Origin: Bolinopsis microptera
Taxonomy: Eukaryota > Ctenophora > Tentaculata > Lobata > Bolinopsidae
Assembly (NCBI RefSeq): GCF_026151205.1
Contig: NC_087072.1
Span: 3,615,375-3,679,374, forward strand
DNA: 64,000 nt
Direction: 5' to 3'
This document shows positions 11,278 through 24,360 of the stretch, in pieces. A program made the position numbers and the translations under genes. The notes beneath the pieces are model-generated. The model was not told where the DNA came from. It was given only the letters and a program-made list of their open reading frames with translations, and did no database searches. Positions within the stretch are counted from its first letter, which is position 1, and the number at the start of each line of letters is the position of its first letter.

Positions 11278-14200
11278 ATGGCAAAAGGGAAAGGGAAAGC
11301 CACTAAAACACCACGCGGTGCTATAAAGCGCTCAGGAAAGCCGTCAGATGATCCAGAATTAGATAGTTATGAACCAGAACCTCTGTTTTATGATAAAGAA
11401 GAAAAGATTTTGGCTTCATTGGTGAGTTTTATTAACTTAATAATTAATATTTAAAATTGAATCAGGAACAATTTAGAGCCAAACTAAGGGTCTCGCCTCA
11501 CCATCATGATTAAATATAAACACACTAAGATTGACTACAAATTAATGAATAAGTCTTCACTTCCAGGTGTTTTTGGGGTCAGCATCCCTCTACATCTTCA
11601 CCATGTATCCAGGCTTACCAGGAGGTGACTCAGGGGAGCTGATGTCCACTGCTAAAGACTTTGGAGTTTCCCATCCACCTGGTTACCCTTTGTTTACCAC
11701 TATGGCTGCTATCATGATCAATCTCTTTCCCATTGGTAGCTGTGCTTGGAAGCTCAATCTAATGTCGTCTACAATTGCTGGAATAACAAATATGATGATG
11801 TTCATCAACGTTAAGAGGTTTAGTGGTTCAGATGCTGCTGGGGTGCTAGCTGCAGGCTGGTGTGGTTTTAGCAGAGTTTTCTGGATGTGGAGCATTCAGG
11901 GAGAAGTTTTCAGTTTGGTAAGTCTGCTGTCGTGTTCATTACACTTACAGTTCAAGCCTTTGCTAGAATTCTTGTCTTAGCCTTTTGCTAGACATCTTGT
12001 TTTCATATTGTCGATGTTAATTTAGGTAACTGTCACTGCTACACTGAATCATGAAGCTGAATCAAATTATTTTTTTTTTTCAGAGCAACTTATTTATCAT
12101 GGTCATAATGTATGCTGCTTGGAGGTTTACAAATGCCGAGGGAAGAAATGGAAAATATTACGAAGCAAAACTTGGTGCTTTTCTATGTGGTTTATCGCTA
12201 ACTAACCAACATACATCAGTATTATATATTTTTCCTACTGCATTATGGGTAAGTTAAACTACATTTTTTGATTTCACACGTCTTCTTAAAAATCGTATTA
12301 GTGACTAGAGTTTGAGAGAAACGCCATAATTTTATCTTAACTAATTAAACTTTGAACTGTGACTTATTTAACTTTTATTGTTATCTAATGTCTACATGAC
12401 TTTTTTCACTCAGGTCTTGTATACAATGTTTAAATACGACCTAGCAGAAACACATACACTCTTCCAAGTGGGACTCCGAGGACTAGCTGGACTCTCGCCC
12501 TACCTCCAACTTCCCATATCTTCCATCTTCTTTAAAGCTAGAGTCACATGGGGCGACCACCGCTTGTTCTCTGACTTCAAGAAACATCTCCTGAGAGAAG
12601 ATTTCGGAACATTCCGATTGGTTAGCAGCACTGAGCAGTCCACACTGATTGATAACTTCATGGTTTACTTCAATGACTCCAGAAATGAGCTCACTATAGC
12701 TGCGTAAGTCTTTTTGTAACATTTTTAACGTTGCAAATAACACAATTATGATAGTAGACCATTCCCAACCCTAACCTTTCTATTAATCAAATCAAATAAT
12801 TAGATTATTTTCTTTCCCTGTCGTTGACTATCAGTTCTTTCAACTTATATGTTATATATCCAGATGGATATTGTTTGTAGTTGGAATGGCAATAGCTCTG
12901 ATTTGGGGTTCAAGTAAACAAAAGGAGACGATGTTAGTTTACATGGCTATGTTCGGCACATACCATATTGTTTTCGATTCACTCGCCAATATCAAGAACC
13001 CATCAGGTTAGAAAGGAGAATATTTAAAATGTTTAATTTAAAACGATAAAAATAGCCCTTGAAACAATGTTCACTTATCCGGTATCCAATTTATATATGC
13101 CTTAATGTCAATTGATTGAAGTTTAAACCAATTTTCCAGTACTATAAGTAAAGACTCATAGTCATACGTGCTAAATGCTAATTATAGACCCTAACCAAAT
13201 TTATATCAGGAATATTCCACGGTGTATTGGAGAGGTTCTGGTTGCAGCCCAGTCTGGCACTGTGTTGTATTGCTGGATGTGGGGTTGGGATGGTTATTGA
13301 GTTCCTAAAGAGTAAAGCTCAGTGTCCTGCCCTGAAGTATCTGTTCCTATCCCTGGCTGTGCTTGCTATTGGTTACCAGGTTAGTTAAGTTATTATTATA
13401 GGCTACAATCAGTGGTAGGTTAACGTTGGGTCATGTAATTTATGTAATTTATGTAATTTATGTAATTTATGTAATTTATGTAATTTATGTGATTTATGTT
13501 ATTTATGTTATTTATGTTATTTATGTTATTTATGTTATTTATGTTATTTATGTTATTTATGTTATTTATGTTATTTATGTTATTTATGTTATTTATGTTA
13601 TTTATGTTATTTATGTTATTTATGTTATTTATGTTATTTATGTTATTTATGTTATTTATGTTAATTCAGTTATTATAACATCAACATGATGGTACTGAAA
13701 AGAAATTATGTTTTTGTTAGATAAATTACATTATTTTTTAGCCTTTATAGGTTAAGTTGAAATCATAAAATACCAATAATTTTAACGTCGATTCAAAACT
13801 CTGAAATGTTATCACGTAAAATGACGAGCTGGATTTTCAGGTGCAACACAATTATGAGGATTGCAACGAAAATGACAATCACTATTTCTGGCACTATTCT
13901 CGTCACATCCTGGACGAGTTGCCAAAACAAACCATTCTCCTGACCTCCGGGGACTTCAGTACCAACACATTCAGATACCACACTATTGGTAACTGCTTTA
14001 TTAATTATTGTAGACTGTGTACAACTCTCTAGTCTCTAAATTATTGCAAATATCGAATAGTGATTCATCTCACTCACGAATTATTGATATGTCTTGCCTA
14101 CTACCATCCAGTAACCTATTATACGTGTCAATGTAGTTGATATTTGATAAGGTGGTTAGATGCTGTGTGTTTTGTCCTGAATAAGTGTTAAAACAATGCT

Positions 14201-16389
14201 GCTACCAGGTGAAGAGTACCGGACAGATGTGATGGTAATGGACATGCAGTTCATGCAAGCCTACTGGTTTTACATAATGCTCATGCCAGTTAACTTCCCT
14301 GATGTTTCATTCCCTGGTCTTTACAAGCCCGGATTAGACTCCACATATCCTTTCTATAACCTCAAAAAGTTCCTGGACGAAAACCTAACCAAGTGAGTGG
14401 AGAGAGCTCTTAATTTAGTTTAAATCACCTGTTACTTGTCCATCTGTGAGAAAAGCAAGACAACACGTGACTCCATTGTGACAACACGTGTTAACACTCA
14501 ACACGTGACTCTATTATCCGCACCAGGTATCCTGTCTACATGTGTGTAGCAGTACCAGAGGCAGAGAACAGTATTGCGGGTCACTACGAGGGATGGCCCT
14601 TTGGTATGTGTCAGAAGTTCATCAGAGTATCAGACAACGTGGACCCTCTGGAGTATGTCACTACTATTCCTGTGGTGAGCATTAAAAATACAATGATATA
14701 TTGAATGTTGATATACCTCCCCCCCCCAGGCCTTACCTATACTATCTAAAGTAGGGGTTTTCAGTCACGTGGATCGGAAATTGAAAACACTTTTATTTTC
14801 GCTTGGACATGTATCTATCGCTTTGATATGTTATACTTTGAAATAATAATTTGAAGTAATTTCCAATAATTTTCAGATAAATCTGGAAGTATATCCTCTG
14901 CCTGATCTGGACAGATATGAGTCCGAAACCTGGGAGTATACTATGGCTATGAGTATGTTGGAGACTTACACTAAACCTTCTGTCTGGCTCTGGAACAGAG
15001 CCAACTCTGTAAAGTAAGTATATTTGCTGTTCAAAATTCTTGGATTATATTTATTATATATATTTACCAGAAAGCCCGCGGTAACGGCATGATTCAGACA
15101 TACAAAGATAATTTTTAGAATTATAAAATAGATTATATTATGTTAAATGAGTTTTTTTTTTCTTCATTCCGTTGTATTATTTGAAATTCGTTTCAGCGAC
15201 CACACGTTGAAGATAAAATATTATGAGACAGCAATGGAGATGATGGTTAAGAACAGGAAACACGTGTTTGACATGATGGAAAAGGGACTTGTCTCTCAGA
15301 ACGTTGTAAGTACTATATACCACTGCCGTGAATAACTGGCCTCTAAATTTGTAATTATCTTGTCATTTAAAGCTTTTAGCGATTAGAAGTCTGTGGCTGC
15401 GGCATCAAGAAAATTTGTGGAATGATAAATGAACTTTAATTTAGATAATTTATAGTCGTAATCCCGTTCTTGTATACTGTAAGAAAACTGTACGGTTACA
15501 GAATTGAACTTGTGTATTTTCATATGCACTGCACTTACACTATTACTACTAGCAGGAACCCGTCTAACCCTAAAGTGGTGTCAAGACTCAAGAGACTAAA
15601 ATAATTATTACCTATTTAATTCGCGTTTTTGACACCACTTGGGGGTCCAAATTTTGGGCTCTAAAACTCCTATTTCTTGGCCAATTTTTTATTTTTTCAT
15701 GCTGATTTGAAGGCCATTAAAGCATTTGACCCGTCAAAAAAATTTCAGTTGTATATCTTTTACGATTTTTGCGGAAAGTCGTGTTAAAGTTGATGCCGTG
15801 GTGTCAGTAAAATGGCACGGATAAATAAATATATATATATATATATATATCGTCTCGCTTTATATATAGTAAGATTATACAGTATGCGTGTGTACTTGCG
15901 ATGGACTATCTGAATCGTCGAATTCTAAAATTTATAACGTGCTCAATTCACAATTGAACATATTGGCAGATCTTGAATGCTATATTGACATTGTCATGCA
16001 AAATGAAAATATGAATTATATCTGGCTCCAGTTTTATATAATAACGTGCAGCTGTTCAGTGTTTGTGAATCTGGGATTTGAAAAAAAAAAACACAAAATC
16101 AAAATATCTCGTAGAATATGCTTGTGACCCTTTTTCAACCCTACCTTTTCAGATATACTATATCTCACCCATGGAGAAGAATTTAGGTCACCTAGCTCTG
16201 ATCCTGTACAGTTTTACGAATGGTGCTGACAAAGAAAAGGGCACATACTGGCAAGAAGAGTGCAAGAAGTACTGGAGTAATTATGTGGAGTGGCACAGGG
16301 ACTCTGTAATCGGTAAAGACAGCATGTGGGGCACAATCACCTCCGTTATTGACATGAAAGACTTCTCTTCTCTCCAGCTGATCAAGTAA
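11278..16389 (+). CDS. TMEM260: TMEM260-like protein O-mannosyltransferase, 12 exons, 741 aa
   Basis: Exons: 11278-11421, 11567-11917, 12084-12248, 12414-12703, 12864-13006, 13210-13379, 13841-13988, 14209-14392, 14527-14674, 14877-15013, 15197-15305, 16153-16389. All introns are GT-AG and the frame is kept throughout, giving 741 residues (the human protein is about 707). A short basic N-terminus precedes the DUF2723 signature PGGDSGEL...HPPGYPL in exon 2. GLSLTNQHTSVLY (exon 3) and VTWGDHRL (exon 4) are also family hallmarks. Multiple hydrophobic segments follow, then a soluble C-terminal half that in this family carries TPR-like helices. TMEM260 is an ER multipass GT117 enzyme reported to O-mannosylate IPT domains of plexins and MET-type receptors. 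No break or missing exon is apparent. Confidence 0.95.
13429..13672 (+). repeat. 9-bp minisatellite in TMEM260 intron 6
   Basis: About 26 copies of a 9-bp unit. The first copies are TAATTTATG and then the array switches to TTATTTATG, so one variant has expanded over the other. Long ORFs here are repeats of VIY or MLF and are artefacts. Confidence 0.95.
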
Positions 16390-17214
16390 CTGTATGGGTG
16401 GATGATATTGTTAAGTTATTTTAGTTAGTATTATGTTATCTAGGAATATCAAGCCTTTCCTTTATTTCTACTATAGTTGTTTTGATGAGCATGAATTATT
16501 TCCCCTACAATAATTTTGATATAATATGACTAATAATGACTTATAACCTGGCCAAAGTAATTTGTAACGTTTCCATTTTCATGCATGAGTGACTATTCCT
16601 GATGAACAATAAGTTTGCAAGGGCTTATTCTTGATATAATTTAGTAATGAAAAATTTAGTAATATTTCTAATCAAAGGCTGTATAAAGTGATCAAATGGC
16701 TTTGAATATTAATGATACAGAAATATCAAGCTTTAAAGAAATTTTGGATTATTAATATTGATATAGATAATATTTTCATTCCTCGTATTTCAGTAATTAG
16801 CAATGTTTTGCATACTATTCATGATATGGAACTACAAATGAATTTCAGATAACTGCTTAACTTGTAACCGTTCAGAAGATAATAATTGAGAATATTTTAC
16901 TTTATTTAGCGTTGACTGGGTCAGCTTAGATTCGATTTTAGATTTTAAGTACATTATCAAACGTGCGGCAATTCAAATTTGAGATTGCTGAACTGAATCA
17001 ACAAACGGTCGATTCATAAAATACCCTGGCATCAAATGTATTTTATTGTGCCCGAAGATAATAAATAATTAAGATAAATGCTGTAAATTCACACAATCGA
17101 ATTTAATAATATAGTTAATAATTACTGGTGACAGCAAAAACAATAAACATTAAAGTGCTTACCAGATGTTTTGGGGCTCAAACCTCTTAGACTTGTCTAA
17201 ACTGGCTTTTGTAT
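16390..17214. other. Intergenic, TMEM260 3' flank
   Basis: AT-rich sequence without genes. It probably contains the TMEM260 3' UTR; several AATAAA-like words occur but I cannot choose one. Confidence 0.5.
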
Positions 17215-17465
17215 GGGAGTGAGTGATTGTGAGTGTTTGTGTGTGTGTGTGAGTGTTTGTGTGTGTGTGTGTGAGTGAGTGTGGATGTTTGTCTGTTCGT
17301 GTGAGTGTTTGTGTGTGTGTGTGTGAGTGAGTGTGGATGTTTGTCTGTTCGTGTGAGTGTTTGTGTGTGTGTGTGTGAGTGTTTGTGTGTGTGTGTGTGT
17401 GTGAGTGTTTGTGAGTGTTTGTGTGTGTGTGAGTGTGTTTGTTCATGCAAGTGTTTGTGTAAGGG
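17215..17465 (+). repeat. TG-rich minisatellite
   Basis: (TG)n interspersed with GTGAGTG. A longer unit containing GTGTGGATGTTTGTCTGTTC is repeated twice. The ORFs rich in Thr-His on one strand and Cys-Val on the other are low-complexity artefacts. Confidence 0.95.
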
Positions 17466-18329
17466 TATATATGGGCAATTTCATGAAACATGAACAAGGA
17501 GGGGAAAAAATAAATTTCAGTTATGAAACTAGCTTTGATTGGAGTCTGAAAGAAAAGATCATAAACTGTAAGACACAAAAAACCGCTTATAAATATCTCA
17601 CTTCGTTTCTGTGTTATCGCGTTTTCAAAATACCCATAAATTGTCATGTTTTACACGCCAAAACTACTCTATAATAAAAGCTGTTTACTAAAAAGAGATT
17701 GTTGTAATATTCATTAATTCTTGATCTGTAAAGGTGCATACCACTTCACTGAAGCTGTATGCAAAATTTGGGACTCAAAATTTAAGCAGATTCGGAGCAA
17801 TGCTATTCTACTTTCTCCTGTTTTTAGTGTAAATTACTATACATAAAAAACAAAAAAGTTTTCTGCTGGCCACATTTCATGTTATTTCTTGCTGAAATCT
17901 TGCTAAAACAAGCTAACTCTGATGTCAAGACATAATGTACTTGTTTATTTAGATCCATAGATATCAGATCATGTCAATACCAGCGTCAAGTAAGTTACAT
18001 GTCAAGTAATTTACGTGTCAAGTAATTTACACATATGCTTTTTATTCAGTAATAGTAGTAAAACACAACAAGTAACGATTGTCAAACAGAATAAAAGCTA
18101 TTTAAAAGTGATAATAGATTGGTTCTGGTCAGAATTTCATTAAAGAAATCTATAAAATGGTTAAAAATGGTTAAAAATTGACTTTTCGAAAATAATACTT
18201 TACTTTACAGAAAATCCAGTGGCCTGCTTGAGCACAAATTTTTGAGCTGGGAAACATTCGTACATTTACGCCCACCTACCTACTCTGTATAACTGGGCTA
18301 ACTGTGGACCCAATCAGTGGATCAATCAA
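17466..18329. other. Intergenic, no gene seen
   Basis: AT-rich. The phrase GTCAAGTAATTTAC recurs near 18000. No coding domain seen. Confidence 0.5.
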
Positions 18330-18333
18330 CCAA

Positions 18334-18912
18334 TTAAGGGGGCCGGGGGTCTTCATCAAAATTCCCTCGAAATTGACTTTTTAGTTGTTTCTGATAGAAG
18401 GGAGTGATATCTATCAGATGCTTTTGGTCCCATGGAAAAATATTATTCCTAGCCGAAATTATTGTCGGTCAAAGGTCAGCACTTATGTGTAATTGTATTG
18501 CGCAAGCGATTTTCAATCACGTGTCCTGAAAATCGAGTCTAAAAATCTATATTCTCCTACATTTTTTGAGCAATCACCCTGAAACTTTCAGGATATGTTC
18601 TAGAGATAATTTAAAAGAGATGAGCCAGACAGAATTTTGAGATAGGCCTTTAAACATATTTTATTCGATTTTGAAAATCTTGGACCTCGTTTTTTGACGA
18701 TTTTTTGAGGTCCAAGATTTTCAAAAATTGAAAATCGCTTGCGCAATACAATTACACATAAGCGCTGACATTTGACCGATCATAATTTCGTCTAGGAACA
18801 ATATTTTTCCATGGAACCAAAAGTATCTGATAGATATCACTCCCCTCTATTAGAAACAACTATAAAGTCAATTTCGAGAAAATTTTGATGAAGGCCCCCC
18901 CGGCCCCCTTAA
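18334..18912. mobile_element. Hairpin MITE bounded by TTAA
   Basis: After TTAA at 18334-18337 comes GGGGGCCGGGGGTCTTCATC. The reverse complement of this, with a 2-bp length difference, ends at TTAA 18909-18912. The arms match for about 190 bp, including GAGTGATATCTATCAGAT and TATTGCGCAAGCGATTTTCA. A second internal stem is formed by GGACCTCG and GAGGTCC segments at 18680-18715. TTAA target sites and GGG-type ends are typical of piggyBac-related elements, so that class is likely. The pairing extends 4 bp beyond TTAA (CCAA/TTGG), so the exact ends are uncertain. Non-coding. Confidence 0.75.
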
Positions 18913-20229
18913 TTGGCTTATGATAAACTGATATATCATTATTAATCATATATTACATAGTTCATACACTTAGCAAACGAATTAAAGACAAAGGGGCAGC
19001 TTTAAACAGTTAAAATCAAAGGATTGTGTAACAGTGTAAACTACTTGACACAAAAGAGTAACTTACTTTACAAGGAACAAAGGCTTCTACAGAACACAGC
19101 TATTAACCATTTACCAAAACAAACCCTTTCCAGTACAGGCAAGACATTTGCCAGTGTGCATGAAAAATATTTAAATGTTTACTCTCACACCTGGGCACGA
19201 AATGAGATTTCAATACACGTTGGTCAGGAATGTCAATTTGTGCCCTGTAATTTACTTTACATTTTCAAACGTGCCTCACTCAAAAGCCATAGCAGTTGGA
19301 GTAAAAATCTTAATATAGCTGTGTGTGGAGTACATAGGAGATGTTTCATGCAATTTATCATGATTCTGTTATGTTTGTGTAATGCTTGAGAGTCAGAATA
19401 AGGCCAAATTTTTGTGCAAAGTGTAATTTACTTTACGTGAAATCGCCCATATTAGTTTAGAAGCCCTAATCGTATGATGAAATATGGCTGATATCTGATA
19501 TAATATGTGTATCTTTGCTGAGCTAATGTAATTCTATGTGACAGTCAATTGGCGGGAAATCTAGCAGTCGCTAACATCTAATCTCGTTCATTAGAAAGAT
19601 AGGGATCAACACTTTTACCGTCCAACATTCTATTAGCATAAAGTGTGCAGTGTGTATGCATACTCTAGTTTCTATTTCATTGTGTCAATGTTGCATCTTG
19701 GAGGCTTTTGTTTTTTAATAAAATCATGCAACATTCGATTATTCGATATCTTTTAGTTTTCATATTATGTATAATTGGTTGAAAAACGTTAAGATGTCCA
19801 GAGTTAGGGAATCAAGAGTTTTTAAATTAATTTCAAGTGATATTGTTTTGTGATTTTCTAAAGTTATTGTGGTAAGTTTTATTATTGTTTAGATAAATGC
19901 TGAGTGCTGTTTTACAATTTTACATTTCAGAAAGTTAGTACATGTATGTTAAGTAGCAGCTGCATAATGTGTTTGTTTATATACACTATTATGAAATATG
20001 GATAAAATAATTATTCTCATTACTTGTGCTGTTTTAATTTGACTTATCGCAAGAATTCAAAAAATTTGAAATTCAGAACTGTATTTATCTTAAAAATTGG
20101 TTTGAAACGTCCGCCTGTGAAAACATATCGTTTCAAAAGTTTGTATCGAACATAACCGGAAAATTACCAATAATAACGAGTATCTGATCTAGGAATGATG
20201 TAACAAGACAGAATACTGAGCCAGAGAGA
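18913..20229. other. Intergenic, no gene seen
   Basis: Upstream region of MCCC2. A 121-codon ORF at 19024-19389 has no recognisable feature and normal intergenic composition. The promoter is not identifiable by eye. Confidence 0.5.
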
Positions 20230-23200
20230 ATGAAGTGCATCAGGAACCTCACTTCTCTTCATCGTCTCTACTCGACTAATGTAGCCCCTCCTATACTCTC
20301 CAAGGTAAGACTTTCTACTTAGCCTTCTATCATCTGTTCACTGCACAGTGCAAAGTAATATGCTTTACTTTTTCTTAATGTAGTCCGATGTTCTTTTTGT
20401 GCCGATCGTTTCAATTCAACAAAAGGTTTTTACAAAATATAGTCCTCGTCTCATGTTTACACAAAATACCCGTTAATGTTTACACAATAAAACCTGTTAA
20501 GGTGAAGCAGAATGCTCAGTTCAAGGAGAATTCAGCTGCAATGGCAAGCCTTGTTGCTGACCTGGAAGGTAAAGTAGGATCTATAAGTGAGGGTGGAGGA
20601 GCGGATGCGCGGAAGAGACACACAGGCAAGGGTAAACTACTGGTCAGACAGAGAATCAACACTCTCCTCGATACTGGCTCTCCTTTCCTGGAGCTGTCCC
20701 AGATGGCTGGTTATAAGTTGTACAAGGAGGAGGTCAACGCTGGGGGCATCATCACTGGTAAGTGTACTGATAATGGAGGGGGGGGGGCATCATCACTGGT
20801 TTGTGTACTGATAATGGAGGGGGGGGGGGCATCATCACTGGTTAGTGTACTGATAATGGAGGGGGGTTCGTGTACTGATAATGGTTGTTTTTTGTCTTAC
20901 ACTTCAACAGCTGTGGAACAAGACCTCGAGAAGCCCTTGAGGTCAAGTACTGCAGATCTGGGTTGATACTAAAGCTCAGGATTTGGAATAAATCATTTAA
21001 ATATTTCAAATCGTTTAAATACCAATCCTGAAGACTAACATGTAACCTGTTGTGCAGGTATTGGGCGTATATCAGGACGAGAGTGTATGATTGTAGCTAA
21101 CGACGCGACAGTTAAAGGAGGTACCTACTATCCCATTACTGTTAAGAAACACGTGAGAGCCCAGGAGATAGCTATGGAGAATAACCTGCCCTGTGTTTAC
21201 CTGGTGGACAGTGGTGGAGCTAACCTCCCTCACCAACCTGAGGTCATTATAGTTTCACTAGAAGTTATCTTACCGCAATAAATCAACATTTTAATACTGG
21301 GACAGGGGACTGTAAAAAATGAAGCTCCTAACAAAATATCACAGTTAAAAGATTTAAAATGCTTTTTTCTTCAGGTGTTTCCAGACAGAGATCACTTTGG
21401 TCGGATATTCTACAACCAAGCGAACCTGTCCTCCAAAGGAATAGCCCAGATAGCGGTTGTGATGGGTAGCTGCACTGCGGGAGGAGCCTATGTTCCTGCC
21501 ATGGCGGATGAGAGCATCATTGTTAAGGAACAAGGTAGGAACCCTCTGTAATTACTTTAATCTTATACACACAGTTAACCTGCAGTAATCACTAATCATA
21601 CAGTAAATATACAGTAAACGTAAAGTAAACGTTAAGTGAACATACAGTAAACTTATTATAGTAAACATACAGTAAACATACAGTAAACATACAGTAAACA
21701 TACAGTAAACATACAGTAAACATACAGTAAACATGCAGTAAACATACAGTAAACATACAGTAAACATACAGTAAACATACAGTAAACATGCAGTAAACAT
21801 GCAGTAAACATACAGTAAACATACAGTAAACATACAGTAAAAATAGAGTACTGGATAAAAACACTGTTTAATGACACCTCTCTACTGTAGACAAAGTTAG
21901 TGAGATGGTGTTATGTGCGTAGTTTTTAAAAGTTGGCTGCTTATTCTACAAAAAAAACTCGTCAGAAATAAGACTGCCAAGTGAATGCATTTTCAAAGCA
22001 GCTTATTTGTATTTTCAAGTTAAAAGACAAGCAACTGTATAAAATTTCTTTATTAATGTTTCGTAAGTTCTAATTGTGCAATAATTTGATGATGTACACT
22101 CGTTATAACGATGCAACACTTAAAAATGGATATCCAAAGCACAATTGTTCAATAAATAGGATATAATAAGAATATAATAATAAAAAGGATATCCGTCTTT
22201 TCATTACTGCTCTCTGGTTACAAAATAAAACCACATCATGAGGCTCATACCGTCCCAGGTACAATATTTCTGGGTGGACCCCCCTTGGTGAAAGCAGCGA
22301 CAGGAGAGGAGGTATCAGCAGAGGATCTGGGTGGGGGCATGATGCACTGCAGCCAGTCTGGTGTGACTGACTACCTGGCTGTGGACGACACCCATGCGCT
22401 GCACATTGCGCGCAACAACGTGTCCCACCTCCACCTGCCACCCTCTCCACAACTCAATATTCTGGAGTCAGAGGAACCGCTGTATGATCCTAGTGAGATT
22501 GGTGGAGTTGTTGGGACTGATCTTACTAGAACATTCGACATGAGAGAGGTAACCTACTATTCAATCCTTAACCAATTCAATCATGAATACTGACTGTAAT
22601 CCAATTTGAGAAATTAACCTGTTTACGTAACACAAATTATTTAAAAACATCAAACATGCCATTTCTACAATCACGACTAAAAGTGATTATAATCATTCAC
22701 TTACAAGCACTGCTGCAGTGCCCTAATAATACGGTTCATTGCAATAAATAACCCACTAAAACTCAGGTAATAGCCCGAATAGTGGACGGTTCCAGATTCT
22801 CGGAGTTTAAAGAGAAGTACGGTACTACTCTCGTTACAGGGTTTGCTCACCTTCACGGAATGCCTGTGGGTATCATCGCTAACAATGGCATTTTGTTCAG
22901 TGAGTCGTCTCTAAAAGGTTCTCACTTCATACAACTGTGCTGCCAGAGGAAGATTCCACTTCTCTTCTTCCAGAACATTACCGGCTTTATGGTCGGCAAG
23001 GTAAAATCTTATCTGGTACAAAGTTTTGCTTGATAGCACTATACAAAGCCACTCATAGGTTTTTGTATCATTTCCTTGATGCAAATGGATTTCTTTCAAC
23101 GGAAATTATATGAAAGCATAGTTTTGAAATTGACATTGACATGTAACGCATAACAACTCCAGGAGTACGAAGCAGGTGGTATTGCCAAGAACGGAGCTAA

Positions 23201-23825
23201 GTTAGTAACAGCTGTGGCCTGTGCCAAAGTCCCTAAAATAACAGTTATAATGGGAGGAAGTTTCGGAGCGGGTAACTACGGAATGTGCGGGCGCGCGTAC
23301 AGCCCACGTTTCCTCTACATGTGGCCCAACGCTAGGATAAGTGTAATGGGAGGTAAACAGGCTGCCTCTGTGCTGTGTCAGATCAGTAGGGACAAGATGG
23401 AGCGTGCTGGTTAGTTTTACTTTAATGTTTGCTTTTGTGAGATTGGTAAATTAGGAGTGGAGACAATTCAGGTGGATGTGATTTAGAAGTAAGAGTTTTA
23501 ATTTGCTTATATGTAATAATATAAAAACGCAGTAATGCGTTTCTATGGGTCATTTGTACCGTAACAATTAACTAATATCTGGTATTTTCACAATCTGACG
23601 GAATGTTGCTCAGGAATGCAGTGGTCTGAAGAAATGGAAAAACAGATACGAGGACCGGTAGAAGCCGGGTTTGAGAAGGAAGGACACCCGTACTACGCGA
23701 GTGCGAGACTCTGGGACGACGGGATTATCAATCCTGCTGACACACGAAATGTTTTGGGACTCAGTTTGTCCGCTACACTCAACGCCCCAATTCCTGACAC
23801 TCCGTTTGGTGTGTTCAGAATGTAA
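20230..23825 (+). CDS. MCCC2: Methylcrotonoyl-CoA carboxylase beta subunit, 8 exons, 552 aa
   Basis: Exons: 20230-20304, 20502-20757, 21058-21242, 21375-21534, 22259-22548, 22767-23000, 23163-23409, 23614-23825. Phases agree at every junction and give 552 residues (human about 563). The N-terminus ([15 protein letters not shown]) is basic and hydroxylated, as expected of a mitochondrial presequence. Family blocks follow in order: [110 protein letters not shown] and a C-terminal FGVFRM. The enzyme carboxylates 3-methylcrotonyl-CoA in leucine breakdown, together with the biotin-bearing alpha subunit (not in this window). The exon 2 acceptor (AAG/GTG at 20501) has a weak pyrimidine tract and is the least certain boundary. 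Confidence 0.96.
20742..20862 (+). repeat. Triplicated exon 2 end and splice donor in MCCC2
   Basis: The exon 2 end GGGGGCATCATCACTGGT plus the start of the intron (GTGTACTGATAATGGAGG) occurs three times with a 43-46 bp period. Only the first copy has a consensus donor (GTAAGT); the second reads GTTTGT and the third GTTAGT. Use of a downstream copy would add residues translated from the repeat. Confidence 0.9.
21599..21842 (+). repeat. 11-bp minisatellite in MCCC2 intron 4
   Basis: About 17-20 copies of CAGTAAACATA with a few CAGTAAACATG variants. ORFs of repeated Cys-Leu-Leu-Tyr-Val on the minus strand are artefacts. Confidence 0.95.
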
Positions 23826-24360
23826 TGTTAGCAACTCGTAGACAGTAGTTAAATTAAATAGTTTGGGTCTTTGGTTATTGGTACTTGATTTTGTGAGTTT
23901 TCTACTGATCTGTTAGGATTTATAATAATAATAATATTGAAATTGATGTGATAGAGTTGATCTGGGTTTGATTTGAGACCTCTTTGCCGTTATTATTCAC
24001 TTTTGTGTCTTCGACAATATTTGCCTCCAAGAATAATTTATATGTTAGTAATTTATGATTATGTTAGCCAAAAAGCAAGCGTAATAGCTGAACCTTAGCT
24101 GTGTTATACTCGGTTTTTACTTTTATAATTTTTGACGATGTCTATGTGTTATAATTATGATAATTTATTATTAAACTTTTTCATGTAAACTGTTGTTTTA
24201 ATGGCTACTTACCCTACTTAATTAGAAAAACCAGTCAACAGATAAAGTAAAATATAATGTTTTTAATGCTGAATAAAATTCGTCATTAATTGAAGTAAGG
24301 AGCACAAGAGTAAGATCCTAGAGTGATTCTAATGAACATGTATTTATAGCCGAGAGAAGC
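23826..24360. other. MCCC2 to MORN2 spacer
   Basis: A 535-bp AT-rich spacer between two plus-strand genes. It probably holds the MCCC2 3' UTR (AATAATAATATTG cluster near 23925) and the MORN2 promoter. No other feature seen. Confidence 0.5.

Noticed and set aside
13426-13689. ORFs of repeated VIY or MLF
   Set aside because: Pure 9-bp minisatellite inside an intron.
17159-17647. 162-codon Thr-His-rich ORF on the minus strand
   Set aside because: It is the complement of a TG minisatellite.
21552-21877. ORFs of repeated [10 protein letters not shown]
   Set aside because: 11-bp minisatellite in an MCCC2 intron.
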